DNA of 64,000 nt, taken from positions 1,612,001 to 1,676,000 of the forward strand of contig JAUKUA010000005.1 in the NCBI GenBank assembly GCA_030549175.1, given 5' to 3'. The position numbers and the translations under genes are program-made. The notes below the pieces were generated by a model that searched no databases, was not told the DNA's origin, and was given only the letters and a program-made list of their open reading frames with translations. The first letter of the stretch is position 1. Each line of letters begins with the position of its first letter. Positions 24,755 through 36,898 of the stretch are shown piece by piece. Source of the stretch: Lasiosphaeris hirsuta. Its lineage: Eukaryota; Ascomycota; Sordariomycetes; Sordariales; Lasiosphaeriaceae.

Positions 24755-25195
24755 CTACTTCTGCTTCTTTGCGAGCTCGCTAGTCCGAATGATCTTGGGT
24801 CCCGACCTTTTGTACGCCGATATTCCTGTTGGGACAAATGTGCCAACTCTTGCCTGGTACTTGGAGTATTCGGGATACTTCCCAGCAGTGATTAGCTCTG
24901 TCAGCCAGGTCGATCCTTGAAACAGCATGATGAGGAAGACAGGCCCAACAGCGAGCCAGCTATAGAGAGACTTGGACGCAAAGCAGGACCACTGGTAGAA
25001 GAAGAACCAGATGGATTGTTCGGCGGCGAAATTGGGATGACGGCTGTAACCCCACAGACCGGAGGTAATGAATCCTCGATCCAATTCAGCTTGTGTGAAG
25101 CCTTGGGAGACCTTGCCAGAAATCTTGTAGTCCCTCTTGGCTGCTTGAAAGTCTGAATAGCGACACGTTGGGTTAGTCACTTTTCCACGACGCAA

Positions 25196-25227
<32 letters not shown>

Positions 25228-25961
25228 GGCAACGAACTCCACTGCTGTTGGTCAGCCAAGTATTCAGTGAGGACCAGGCCCAACTCGACGGCAACGTAGA
25301 ACATGTCGATGTCGCTGACATCCGGCTCGAATTTGGCTGCAAGCAACAAAACATAGGCCGGGGCCGCAAGTAAATAAAGCAATACGCTCTGAATAAAGGA
25401 GATGAAAGTCCAGTTGAAGACGTGGAACACGGCCTTGGGAACCTGCTTCCGGATGATTCCCCATCGGTAGTCCTCGGAACCAACCTCGTAACCCCCCTTT
25501 CTCCAGTAATTGAATGTCAGGCGTATCTGAGAGCACCACAGTTAGCACAATCCTTCCACCTGCCAGTTAGCACCCCTCAAGCTGGCACTGGTCAAACTCA
25601 CGCTCCAAATAGTGCTGAAAAGCAAGGCCGCATCAAGTCTCTGGTTGGGCACGCCGGCAAGACGTGACCAAACATCGAAATGAGCGATGTAAAAGGTTGG
25701 TAGCACACTCCAGGCGCGATCGACCTGAGAATAGTTGTGGTTGACCTCGGCAGTCACAAGAAACACGGCGCCGAGGAATATGGAGATAGCGAAGCCGGAT
25801 ATTAAAGGATTCGTATCAGTGTAAAGCTTGACGATGTCTTCACGGCTTGCCAAGACATCGGCCAGCTTTGCAGGGAGGTCGTAGAGCTGGGGGATGAACG
25901 GCTCGACAGTCTTTTTGAAGTCGATGCATTCTTCTAGTGACTTCAGGGTTGGTAATGCCAT
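24755..25961 (-). CDS. DUF1295 (steroid-reductase-like) membrane protein
   Basis: Exons 25961-25602, 25526-25238 and 25152-24755 encode 348 residues. Several membrane spans are visible (FAISIFLGAVFLVTA, FHVFNWTFISFIQSVLLYLL, LYSWLAVGPVFLIMLFQGS). The motif NHNYSQVDRAWSVLPTFYI near residue 75 and the C-terminal SGLWGYSRHPNFAAEQSIWF with YPEYSKYQ are diagnostic of DUF1295, a family related to the C-terminal domain of 3-oxo-5-alpha-steroid 4-dehydrogenases and isoprenylcysteine methyltransferases. It likely sits in the ER membrane; substrate unknown. Residue Asn at the intron-2 junction is split between exons. Intron 2 (85 nt) contains a run of 31 C on the coding strand, an assembly-sensitive spot that can wrongly be read as poly-Pro coding sequence. 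Confidence 0.85.
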
Positions 25962-26692
25962 GGTGAGCCAGTTGCGCAAAAACTGAAATAGAGCAAGGTA
26001 TGAATAAAGACACTCGATTGCTATTGATTGTATCGAATTGTGCAGTTGATATACAGAGGGACTGCCAACGACGTAGACTATGTACGCGTCATGGTTCCCT
26101 TGATGATACGGGATGAAGTCAGATCTAACGGGAGACGCTTTGTTCCTCAGATCAGGCCAAACCCTGCGGGGACCTCTTTGGCACCATCAAGGCCCACATA
26201 GTTGCATACAAAATCGTGGCCGCTGCTCCATACAATAATATGTGCAGAATCCCTTAATTGCATAACAGCAAAGCGTTGCATATCAAACGGTCCTTCGAAG
26301 TAGGCAGCTGGCAGCTGGCAGTTGACATCGTGAATGTCGAAGAAAAGCAACCCGATTTTCTGATGTTTAATCTGCATTCGAACCTCAACAAAGGTCACCT
26401 ATGATGGTCAGTGGATAGCGAGAACAAAGACTTGCCATTGAGGAGGAACCAGTCAGCCCTGAACAGCACCCTTGCGCACCACGCCCTTGCACCAGGGAGA
26501 AAGTGGAAGTGATGAAATAGGACGAACAAGCGCGATCCCTCCTTTTTCCTCTACTTCAATTCAAAACCGTCGTTCTGGAGAGATGCATCTTCACCACAAA
26601 TCAGTACTAAAAAAAATTGCACGCCGGTTTTCGACTTTTCCGGGGTTTGAGCTGCCACCCGCTGGCCCGCCATTCTCTCCATTCTCAACGTC
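25962..26692. promoter_or_regulatory. Divergent promoter region of the DUF1295 gene and TOP3
   Basis: 731 nt lie between opposing start codons. It also contains the doubtful small frame at 26147-26398, listed separately. No factor site is assigned. Confidence 0.4.
26147..26433 (-). CDS. Doubtful small gene with a possible GC-AG intron
   Basis: The open stretch 26400-26147 (about 84 residues, VTFVEVRMQIKHQ to EVPAGFGLI) has balanced composition and no low complexity. An ATG at 26433 is followed at once by GCAAGT, a known non-canonical donor. CACTGACC and then CATCATAG form a plausible branch point and acceptor, joining Met to VTFVEV. No family is recognised, and the frame lies between two divergent genes. 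It could equally be a chance open frame or part of a longer non-coding transcript. Confidence 0.22.
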
Positions 26693-29064
26693 ATGAGCCG
26701 CATCCTATGTGTTGCCGAAAAGCCATCAATTGCTAAGGCAGTCGCTGGTCACCTTTCTGGCGGCACTTATCAAACGGTATGCGACTACTACAAACTCTCT
26801 ACACCCCACAACCCCTAATGATGAGGCCGGAATTGATTGACTAAATTTCTCCTTAGCATAACACACGCGAAACCTTTATAAAAAATTATGTCTTCGACTA
26901 CGACTTTGGCCCCCCATGGGGTGCATGTTCGGTGACCATGACGTCTGTCATTGGACATCTCACAGGTCTTGACGTCGGGCCAGAGCTCAAGAACTGGTCC
27001 TATCCGCCCCCAGAAAGACTGTTTGATTGTCCTGTTATGGTCAATGTACCAAATGTGAGTATTGGGGCTGCACACTGCTCCATGAGAAGAGGCCCCCGGT
27101 GCTAAGACGGGTGCGTAGGACAAGAAAAACATTGCCAAGAACATTGAAGAACAAGCCAGGCGGGCCAGTGCCTTGTTCATCTGGACAGATTGTGATCGCG
27201 AGGGCGAGCACATCGGAGGCGAGATCCGTGATGCTGCCAAGAGGGGCAACCACCGAATCGAGGTTCGACGGGCAAGATTCAGCAACATCGAGCGAGTGTA
27301 GGACTATAAACCCCAAACTGCCGTGTTTTTCGAGATGTGAGTACTAAAAACCAACATGACAGGCACATTCTCAACGCCGCCCGGAACCTAGTCAATCTTG
27401 ATGAAAGGCAGATTGAAGCTGTGAACGCGCGCATCGAGCTCGATCTCAGGATAGGCTATGCCTTCACTCGCTTTCTAACACTTAATCTTCGCAATGTTGG
27501 GCCAGAATTGAACGATCTTATGATCAGTTATGGTAAGTCAATCCCTCTCGACGAGATAGGGTATCCCCTAACTCGTACAGGATCTTGCCAGTTCCCAACC
27601 TTGGGCTTTGTCGTTGACCGATACTTCCGCGTCAAGAATTTCGTGCCTGAGACTTTTTGGGCCATCAAGGTGATGTACAAGAGGGAGAAAATTGACGTTA
27701 ATTTCCACTGGGCGAGACACAGGCTTTTTGACCGCCACGCAGCTGTTGTCCTCTACGAGCGATGTATCGCCTCGAGGCATGCAAAGGTCACAAAGACTGA
27801 AGAGAAGCCAACCAAGAAGTGGAAGCCTCTCCCTCTCACAACGGTCGAGCTGCAAAAGATGGCCACGAAGTTCCTCCACCTGACAGGTCAAGAGGCCCTT
27901 GCGGTGGCCGAAAAGCTATACAACAATGGCTTCATTAGCTACCCCCGTACAGAGACGGATCGCTTCGACAAAGCCATCAACCTACAGGCATTGGTCCAGA
28001 AGCAAATACCGTCAGAACAATGGGGGCAGTTCGCGCAGGGTTTGGTCAACGGCGCATTCCGGGCGCCGCGCCAGGGTCGCAACGACGACAAGGCACATCC
28101 GCCCATCCACCCCATCACCTTCGCTAGCCCGGCTGTCCTCGGCCAGAACGAGAGAAAAGTCTACGAGTTCGTTGTCCGGCGTTTTCTTGCCTGCTGCTCC
28201 GAGGACGCCAAGGGCGTCGCAACCGACGTTGAGATTGCCTATGGTGATGAAGTATTCACCGCGCATGGTGTCATTGTGCTCGAGCGCAACTACCTCGATG
28301 TTTACAAATATGAAAACTGGACCGGCACTGCCATCTTGCCTAAGTTTACCGTCGGCGAGCGCTTCGAGCCCACCGAAGCTCTGCTAGTTGATGGGAAGAC
28401 AACCCCCCCTGGATACCTCACAGAGGCCGATCTCATCGCCCTAATGGACGCTAATGGCATTGGCACGGATGCCACCATGGCCGAGCATATTGAGAAAATT
28501 CAGGAGCGGCAGTACGCCCGGGCGGTCGAGCGTGGGAACCGGGGCGGCAATGAGGATGCTCCCGCCGCACCCGCTGCGAGGGGTGGAGGACGCGGTCGAG
28601 GTGGTCGGGGCCAGGCGGGACGGGGTGGCCGCGGGGGGACTGCCGGCCGTGGTGGTGGTGAAAACCGGGGATCCGGCATCCGGGAGTTTATCCCAACAGC
28701 CCTCGGTGTTGCGCTAATACAAGGGTTCGACCGGATGAGCTTTGACATGAGTCTCGGCAAGCCGTTCTTGCGCAAGGAGATGGAGCTCAAGATGAAAGCG
28801 ATTTGCGAGGGCCGCGCGGACAAAGAGCGGGTGCTGCGGCAGAGCCTACTGGAGTACCGCCAAGTCTACAACCAATCGTCAGCGGAGCTGCACATTCTAA
28901 AGAATGTAAGTGGTGCAATCTTCTTGCCCTTTTTGTTGGGATTATCTTCTTGTTTTCACTGTGCTACCTCGAGAATGGAAACTAACCCAATCACACTCTT
29001 CGTTCAACAGGCATGCAGACAATACGTCTTGGGACACGGGGAAGCAGCAGGCGGGGCAGGGTAA
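26693..29064 (+). CDS. TOP3: DNA topoisomerase III (type IA)
   Basis: Six exons (26693-26776, 26857-27054, 27119-27297, 27363-27532, 27581-28905, 29011-29064) give 669 residues. The Toprim domain starts MSRILCVAEKPSIAKAVAGH and includes WTDCDREGEHIGGE, with the metal-binding acidic residues. SCQFPTLGFVVDRY and the active-site motif GFISYPRTETD (catalytic Tyr about 331) follow, then GIGTDATMAEHIEKI. Top3 passes single strands and, with the RecQ helicase (Sgs1) and Rmi1, dissolves double Holliday junctions in the nucleus. The 48-nt intron at 27533-27580 is a multiple of three, so it can be misread as coding. An RGG-rich insert (about residues 531-578) separates the core from FIPTALGVALIQGFD. 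The C-terminus is short and lacks zinc fingers. Confidence 0.93.
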
Positions 29065-32000
29065 AGCAACAACATGGGCCGTGTAAGGCCGCAGGTGGAG
29101 GCTGCAGTTTAGGGCGGTTTGAAATACCGGCAGCTCGCAAACTCGGCAAGATCCATCACGCAATGCAAAACAGACAAACGCCTGAGAAGGTCCCCGTCCG
29201 GCCTATGGCATTCTCGACTTGCTGTGGATGTTCTGCTGCAGACAGCTGGGCTCGTACATACATGCCTTACATTAGGCTCCTTGGGGCTTGGCATAGATGA
29301 GTGTGGAGGTGGCGGGCCCGTGGTTGGGAAGACGTACGATGTACAGGTGGCTGTCAATGGGGGGGTGGTGATGGAGCAAAATATGTGATTCGTGGTGTTG
29401 TGGGTGGAAGGGGGGGGGGGGTCCTAGAGCCGGCACGCCCCTGAGTCGCCGGGCAAACCCCGGGTAGCCTGGCCGGTCAACACACTGGGTAGCAAAAATA
29501 TGCACCAGGGCTTGCATATGGCTTTTTAGTGCTGAGCCAATGCTGAGAGTCCGGGGGCTCCTCGACGTCACTATCGCCCAAACTACCACAACTTGGCTAA
29601 CTGCTTGGGACTACTTGCATAATCATACAAGTCAGTTGATCGGCGGAGGGCTGGACAGGTCTATCTCGAGCCCTTGATACACGAATGAGGGGCTGGTATC
29701 AAGTAGGATGGAGGGTACGGGGAGAGGTACAGGGAAACTGAAGAGACACAGAGGAGGGGTTTGTCTCCCTTGATCCGATTATCGGATGTCGGCTGCTGTT
29801 TTGTCTGCAGCGCAGCACTGCTTAGTGCTACACGGTGCTGCAGCTAGTTGCAGGGCATTGCAAAAGTTGAGGCGTTTCTTATCCAGTCAATTGGGACGGT
29901 GACACGAGAGAGAGAGCGGAGAACTAGAAACGGGGGAAGAGTAGATTCGGATCGCAAGCTTGTACCCAGCTTGGAGATTCAAAGGTCGACGGGATTATGG
30001 CACCCCGGGCGAGCTCTCGGCGGGTAGCGGGCAACCAGATCTGGGCAGATCCAATCCACCCACAAACTGGCCTGCTCCATAGTCGTACACGCCCCGCATT
30101 GGCAAGGGCGGAATGGAAATATGGTGACATAGTGTAGTTGGGATCACTGGAGCCCACAAGAGCAGGTAGCTCGGACCGCGGTGGCGGGCGATTGGTGCAT
30201 TATCACCCAATGCAAATGCAGCAGCTGGGGAGGGGGAAAGGCCGCGGCCGGGATTGGACGGTTGGTGTTCCACTGCGACGCTGGCTCACAACGTGGGGAG
30301 CCGGACTGGATGATGGGGCAGCCACTTAGAGGGCGGATCTTGGTGTACACGTGTAGATATTGGTTTTTCTTTTCTCTTTTGATTTTGTGCCGTCGTTGTT
30401 GTGAATAGGGCCTTGGTTGTTTTCTCGAACCTTTTGTTATGCCTTGCGCTCAAACAGCAAAGCCCACAATGACATCGCACCCAAACGGCAAACCCGAAAG
30501 GAGAGTGTCAACGCCTAGAGAACGAAGGGGTCAGCTGAGCTGATGCCGTGATATGCCTGCCTGAGGTCCAATCAGAGCGGCTCCTTTGTCCATCGTGATT
30601 ACCCTTTTGAGGGGGGGGGGGGGGGTTGTGTGAGTGCTAGTGGTATAGTAGTAGTGAGAGGGGATGACGAGGTGGTTGCCAAAACCCTCACACCCATCTC
30701 TCACCTCACAGCGCAAATTCCCACCGCGTTGCGGGAATTCGGACTTGGGGCGGAGATCAAGCCATGCCAGGCCTCGCATACTTAGCTCGCCTGCCGAAAC
30801 TCCCTCCATCCGCCAGGAACGGATCTCATCAAGATGCAGGCACTGCCCGATGCTGATGACGGAACGGGACAGCAATTAATCTGGCATGTTGTGCACGACA
30901 AGTGTATAACGTGTTGTGGGGGACTGGGAGTTGGTGCGGTCTATCTTTCTGCTTGAAGCCAGCCCCGTCTTGTCTCGCGGGGAAAGGCAGGCGAGTTGTG
31001 ATAAGCATTCCTGGACAAGAAGTCGGTGGCATAACGCTGCAGGACATCAACAGCCCTTATCTGGCTGCGGAGCCGGGGAGCTGGGCAAGGTAGCGGCTTT
31101 CTCGGCGGTGGACAGGCTGAAGAGACTAATGCTGTATGAAGAGTGAGTGCATTGTCGCTGGGCAGCACTGGCGAGGCGACAACTTTCTTTTCGAAACACA
31201 CACCCTTCCGTGGGAGAATAACTGGGCACAGCTTCGTCATCACCCTCCCTTTGCCCCTTGGCTCAAGGAAACTGCGCAGTCATTAGCCGTCGACTTTGGT
31301 GCTTTGGATTGACCTCCCCAAAAACACGAAGCCTTTTCCCACGGCGCTAGACGGCCTCGAGCTTCTCAATGGCAGCTAATAAAATAGCAAAAGATATCGC
31401 GCAGTTCAGACTGGGTCCGTTCTGCATAGGCGGAACCTGATGTCTCACGGGAATGCCGGCTAGTACTAAACGCTTTGATTGCAGCGGGCAGCGGCTGGCA
31501 GCATTCCTTTGTGAGGGAAGCGAAGAAGGGACATTCCAACATCCCGACGACATACATGTGAGGGAAACAAGGTCCCCCATTGGAAGCGACAGCCAAACCG
31601 CAGTTTTGTTTTCATTCTCGGGAAATCAATAACGGGCAGCAAGGTCTTCTTTCCTTGCCAGGGCGAAAAGTAGTACACAGCAGGACCAAAGGAGCTGTAG
31701 CCAGTCAGTCCAAGTGTGCCTTTGCACAGTGCCCCGACTGGCGAGACAAAGGCAGATACTTTGTACCGGGTGGATTGCTGGATCCACCCCCCGGGATTGC
31801 GGAAAACCGCGCTTACCCCCTTCCGTCTGTTTCCAGCAGGGGCCTTTGAGGCCAACACCGCCCACCCTGGTGGCCACGGCTGTGAGTCGCAGCACACAAC
31901 TAGCAGCCAGCCAGACAAGAGCCGTCAGCGAAGCGCATTGTGCACCGCGCAGTCCAGGTGTGATGAATCTACCAACGCAGGCACTTTATTAGCAAGTCGT

Positions 32001-32443
32001 GGCCGGCAAATCCGTGTCTCCCTCCTCTCCTGGTTCCTTCAAAGCAACAACAACACAAAATTCTAACCCATCGATTTTAGCATCGAGAGTCATCTCTTGT
32101 CACAGAAGATCATCGCAGCAGCACTGCCATATTGCCCATTACGCTTTTGTCCGTCAAGATCCATCCTTGCCCGGTCAAAGGTCGCTTTTGAAAAGCTGTG
32201 AATTTTGCTTCGGACACCTTGTGAGTGACTCACCTTGGCCGATGGCCTTATCCCGTGCCCCCATCACCAACCTCCCCGGCGCGTACACCTCGCAGCACCA
32301 GTTGCGGTCGCCGTCGACACCCAACCCAAACTAAACCACACGCGTCGTCACCGCCGTGTCTGTCCCGGTCCGGCCCGGCTAACAAGGCGTTGCGCCGCAC
32401 CGCAGACACGTCTCGAAGCAAACCCCGACCAAGAAGTGTCAAC
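29065..32443. other. Intergenic region (3.4 kb)
   Basis: 3' flank of TOP3, then the upstream and leader region of the Stb3 gene. It contains G runs at 29410-29421 and 30611-30625. Short open frames on both strands lack domains. The last few hundred bases before 32444 probably form the Stb3 5' leader, including possible upstream ATGs near 32240. Confidence 0.45.
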
Positions 32444-33508
32444 ATGGCAACCCTGGCAACTGCTGTTCGCGATATCGCAATGACCTCCGGCCGAGACAAC
32501 TTGACTGTTGTAGCGGCCCGGAGTGTCCCTGTGGCAAACCTCCCGACCACCCTCCCCACTCCCCCCAATTCCATATCCCCTTCCTTACCTCCCCACGGGC
32601 TCAAGGCCCAGCTGCAGAAAGCGCGCCTCGAGCCCATTGATTCGGACTTGGATCTCCACGACGGCAATGACGCCCTCGGCTCACCGCCGTACGACTCAGC
32701 TGGCGCCATCACTCCCGCCATGCTGGCAAAGTTCCACTTGCCAGAGATCCTGCTCAACCAAGGTCCGCTATCGATCCGTCATTTGATGGGCTACCTCACG
32801 ACGTCGGTCCCGGGCTTTGCTGGAATTCCCCCGGCCAAGGCACGGAGGCTAGTCGTGGGAGCTTTGGAAGGCCGGGGAAGCAGGGGTGAGGGTGGTGGCC
32901 TGGACGGTGACGTGGAGTTTATGAAGGTGGGATGGGGCACCTGGGATGCAAAGAGACGAGGCAAGCCTGCGCGGGACGTGGTGGTACGTCGCGCATCGCC
33001 GACCAGCGAGCTTTACCCGACAAGCATCCCCATCTCTAAGGGGGCGGGGTGGAAGGTGGATCGGTCACGACTCGCAGCCTCTGGATCGAGCGCCGGCTGC
33101 GGTTGGTCGGCAGCCTTCTCCCACGACGATCGGGACATTACTATGATGGAGAATGAAGCCGATAAAATGTCGTTGGACGGCTCCGGCTCGGCCTCGTGCT
33201 CGGAAGCCCCGGACGACGACGTGGCGATGAACGACGACCCCGAAGATGTAACCGACGAAGAGGACTGGGCCGCGGTAGGCGCAGCTGCCCTGCGCGCAAC
33301 ATCACACCAGCCCCAGTCCGATCGGCATTTCCTCTCCAACAGTGTATATACCCCGGGCGGTGGAATGCGATCCTTTTCGGTAACGGCTGGCATGGCCCGC
33401 CCACCGCAGTTTGGCAACTTTGACTTTTCGGCATCGGCGTTGGGAGCTGCCTCTGACGCGCAGGAGCGCGAGGCCGTCGAGGCCCTTCTTCGACTTGGTT
33501 CTGTGTAA
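32444..33508 (+). CDS. STB3: Sin3-binding protein Stb3 homologue
   Basis: Single exon of 354 residues from MATLATAVRD; the same frame stays open upstream, but the ATG after GTCAAC is the better start. The Stb3 domain is at about residues 95-185: LPEILLNQGPLSIRHLMGYL, TSVPGFAGIPPAKARRLVV, then GDVEFMKVGWGTWDAKRRG. In yeast, Stb3 binds the ribosomal-RNA-processing element (RRPE) and recruits Sin3/Rpd3 to repress ribosome-biogenesis genes when TOR signalling falls. The C-terminal half is acidic and Ser-rich (NDDPEDVTDEEDW) and ends REAVEALLRLGSV, which looks like a short conserved helix. Identity rests on the domain sequence; regulation by TOR here is inference. Confidence 0.88.
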   Translation: MATLATAVRDIAMTSGRDNLTVVAARSVPVANLPTTLPTPPNSISPSLPPHGLKAQLQKARLEPIDSDLDLHDGNDALGSPPYDSAGAITPAMLAKFHLPEILLNQGPLSIRHLMGYLTTSVPGFAGIPPAKARRLVVGALEGRGSRGEGGGLDGDVEFMKVGWGTWDAKRRGKPARDVVVRRASPTSELYPTSIPISKGAGWKVDRSRLAASGSSAGCGWSAAFSHDDRDITMMENEADKMSLDGSGSASCSEAPDDDVAMNDDPEDVTDEEDWAAVGAAALRATSHQPQSDRHFLSNSVYTPGGGMRSFSVTAGMARPPQFGNFDFSASALGAASDAQEREAVEALLRLGSV

Positions 33509-36500
33509 TACCACCCTCATGCATGGCTCGGCGTTCAACATATTGGCGGGCAACGGCGAGCATCACTTGCCTTTTAGGCGGACATCGGTTTACGGTCTGG
33601 TTTGGTGGGATTTTTTTTTTTTTTTTTTTTTTTGGTTTGGGGCATCAGTTGTATGATCAATCTCCCACTCTTGGTGATGGAGGCGGCGCCCTCCTGTATA
33701 GGAGTTTCCGAACACCTCGACATGCATATTTTTGGTTCGATGAGGCGTTTCGGTAAGGACTCGGCCGGTTCCGGTCGGACATGCACCGATTCTTTCGATA
33801 CTACCTACCTTCCCTACCGCCTTGGTCTCGGTGGCCGGTTTATTTGGGGGGGGGTACTGGACCTTAGAGACCTTGGAAATCCCCTCGTGTGCTCGGTCCA
33901 ACCCCTTCATCAAGTTGGGAAGCACCTTTAGCGAGTTGGGAAGCCCTTTCAAAAAGTCGGTCAACACCTTCAGGAAGTTGGGTTTCAAGCTTTCGTTTTG
34001 CACATACCCCTTATATGAAACAAGGCCTTATATTGGCGAACTGGGATCGGTCCTTCGATATTTCCAGCACTGGAGTCTGGTTTCTCGGGCGGCTTTTTAT
34101 GCTGCTCAGCACTTTGTTCTCCGTTTTAAACCTGTACTTTTTTTTTTAATGATTCTGTTCTTGAGGGGCTTATGAAGGGAAGTGGTTGGTTGCCGGGACC
34201 AAGCCAAACATCAATGATGAGGATATGGCATGGTTATGACATAGATGGAGAGGGCCGGTGTTGAAGATGGTCCACTAGGCAATAACAGCCCACCACGAGC
34301 AAACGGAAAAAAACAGCATATGAATTTAATTACGTGGCGGGTCAACTTCATCTATCTTGAGGGGGAAGACAGTGGTGGGCGGCCAAGGGAGATCGGGGAA
34401 GAAGCAAGCAGGTTAGCTGTTCGAGGGAAAGCACGCCAACCTGGTTCACTCGCTCTGCAACGAGATGAATGCTGAGCAATGAGTGCAGCTCTATAAAGGG
34501 AGGCAGTTGATGAAATCAGAGACCTCTTAGGGCTTTTTTTTTTCTTTCGGATGCGATAGACACGATTAGTGTTCTGCTTTTTGAAGCGGCACAATATGCC
34601 TCAAAGAATGGAAACTTTGGTTGTTTGTCTCCGATATTAGCTGTCCTGACCACTCTGAAGTGCACACCAGAGAGGTCTGTGACCAAAAAAAACCACATTT
34701 TCATGCTGCGGGTGTACTTTTATAGCATCTAAAAAGGCGGCATCTAGAACAAGAGCCAAGGTCAGGCGTCCCGTACCACAAGACAGGCCTTCATCGAGAG
34801 GTATGAGAAAGGCAGCGCTTCTTTGTCATGATCTAGACCATTGAGGTCGTGGGTTGGCAACAAATAAATATGGACTGGGGTACGACTGACTCTTACGCTT
34901 CAGATAACTGCTAGGTCACCAACCGATGGTCATGGGGCGAAGTAAGATCCTTCTCTCCTTCATTTCCGTGGTTCTCAGAGGCGATGACCCTTTCCGCGTC
35001 CGCTTTGATAAGCCAGGTGACGTGACGTCCCAGGTTAGAAATATGCCTTGATGTTAACTGGCTTAGCCGCATTGGTTAATTTACAGATGTGACGGGAGAT
35101 CAAGGATGGTCCGGTCCTAAAGCATGTGTTTGCTGTGGAGCAAAGAAACTACGACCTCGTCCCGGCAGGACGGGGGTTCAGCTATGATACATACCTTGTT
35201 AACGGGGTTGGCAGTCCAGTTTGAGTTGTTTTCACCTGCCCCGTGACTCATCATTTCTCATTTTGCCCATGAATATTCATCCTTCAGGGTTGTATCCCTT
35301 TTGTTTTACAATTCTGTAGATGCTCTGGAATCTTCCTCCCGCTCTCCTTCTCGGGATTCTGAAAATATGAACAGTCACTAGCAGCAGTCAAGTCGGCAGT
35401 CATGGCTATTTGCACATGGTTCAAGGTGTTAGTTGCCCCCTTTCACTTCCTATAGCAGTCGCGGCTACAAAAACCGTGAGCTTTTTGCTGTGTTGAGTTA
35501 CAGTTCCTCAACGCCGTACGGCCGGCGAGATCGTCATATTTTATCGATTCCATGATAGAGTGGTGTTTACCACAGCATCGAAACCCCTCAATCCAGCTTC
35601 GTTAGATTCCAAGACGACCCCCAAAAGGCTCTACAACCTCTGCAGGGTTCTACCGAGGATCTCATATCCCGGATTCCTGGAAGTTTGGCGAACTTGGAGC
35701 GTGACGGCTGGAGAGTAGGTACCAGTTTCTTGGCAAAACCTAGGCCACAAGGAACCTTTAGCAAGTCCGGTACTTGTGTGGTTTGTGTAAAATGGCCCAA
35801 GGGCCGATTTGCTGTTTTACCGATGCTCTATCAACGTCGAGGCGGAAACGGCGAGGGGTAGTACGTGGTTGCGCTTGATGATGTACGTGACCCATCTTGA
35901 CATATGGCCCGATGCCTTCAATAGGGTGCTCTCCCACCTACCCAAGCCAGCTTGAGGATATCAACAGCAATCAAGGGACCTTGAGGGGGTGGTGAGCCAG
36001 AGACAAGATGCAGTGCGCGCAATATTAGAATATCCCCTTCCTGGACCGGTGGGGGAGCAGATGAGACAGCAGGCACTGGGCTGCCGGACTAAAATGGCTG
36101 CCATGCCTTTGGTGATGTGAGATGTCCGCGAATAGCGACGGGAGTTCATAGCCGCAATATGCATTAGCCGATGCTTCGCAAGCGGCGGCGAAAATTAGAT
36201 GCCATTTGCAACAAGAGACTCCCGGGCGATAGGGAGAGTACCCAAGCCGCAGTAGGCAAGGATAGGGGCAATGATAGCTTCTCTCAAGAGTCTTCGTCGC
36301 CGTTATACACCATGAAACAGCAAGACATTCCGCGGAAGATGAAGACAGTTTCACGTTAGCCACCATTATCACGAGCCAGGACGCGGACGCGCGAGGGGGG
36401 AGAGGGGCGATATTGGCCAGCCAAATCCAACACCAACACTAACCGATTCGATGCTGAAAATCGCCTCGCACGGTCAGTTGTCAACGGATTACCTTAGTTA

Positions 36501-36898
36501 CCTTAGGCAGTCTTAGCCAGGAGCTATTGCTCCGGATTTCCAGGCACTAGTGCACTTGCATCCCACAAACTGATGTTTTTCCCATTCCATGCGGCTGAAA
36601 GAAACTATTGCTACCGCCGCCACTCGACGACTACATGCGATGCCCTCACAATCTACCTCGGACAACAACCCACGGCAACGCCAGACCTAGGTGACATCAT
36701 TTCAGCCATGCCCATTCCTCCAATATCCCGTCGTAGGCAAGACAAAAATTCAAACGGACCAGTACCCAGCAGCGCTCAGCTGACATACCAAGATAGCATT
36801 CGTGGAGAGCGGAAAACGAACCCAACGTCTCATCCTCAAACAAATCCAGGTACCTACCTATTCAGCCACATGGGCGAAATTCAACATGTTGGCTTTTT
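33509..36898. other. Intergenic region (3.4 kb)
   Basis: It contains a T23 run (33611-33633), a short 21-nt repeat (33905-33988) and no convincing gene. The 35.6-36.4 kb open frames do not resemble known proteins. I see no transposon ends. Confidence 0.45.
33905..33988 (+). repeat. Four degenerate 21-nt tandem units
   Basis: Four consecutive 21-nt units share the shape CTTYxxxAAGTTGGGAAGCAC with drift. Because 21 is a multiple of three, one frame reads as heptads such as PFIKLGS, TFSELGS, PFKKSVN and TFRKLGF. No gene is recognisable around it, so it may be a relic of a repeat-containing gene or a simple intergenic repeat. Confidence 0.6.

Noticed and set aside
25173..25483. Frames reading through the G31 run as poly-Pro or poly-Gly coding
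   Set aside because: The run lies in an intron; splicing 25238 to 25152 restores the DUF1295 sequence DQQQW-N-FQAAKRDYK.
27533..27580. 16-residue insertion in Top3 before SCQFPTLGF
   Set aside because: It is an in-frame 48-nt intron with GTAAGT donor and ACAG acceptor; removing it gives the family sequence ISYGSCQFPTLGF.
32240..32487. Plus-strand frame overlapping the Stb3 leader
   Set aside because: No homology; at most an upstream open frame.
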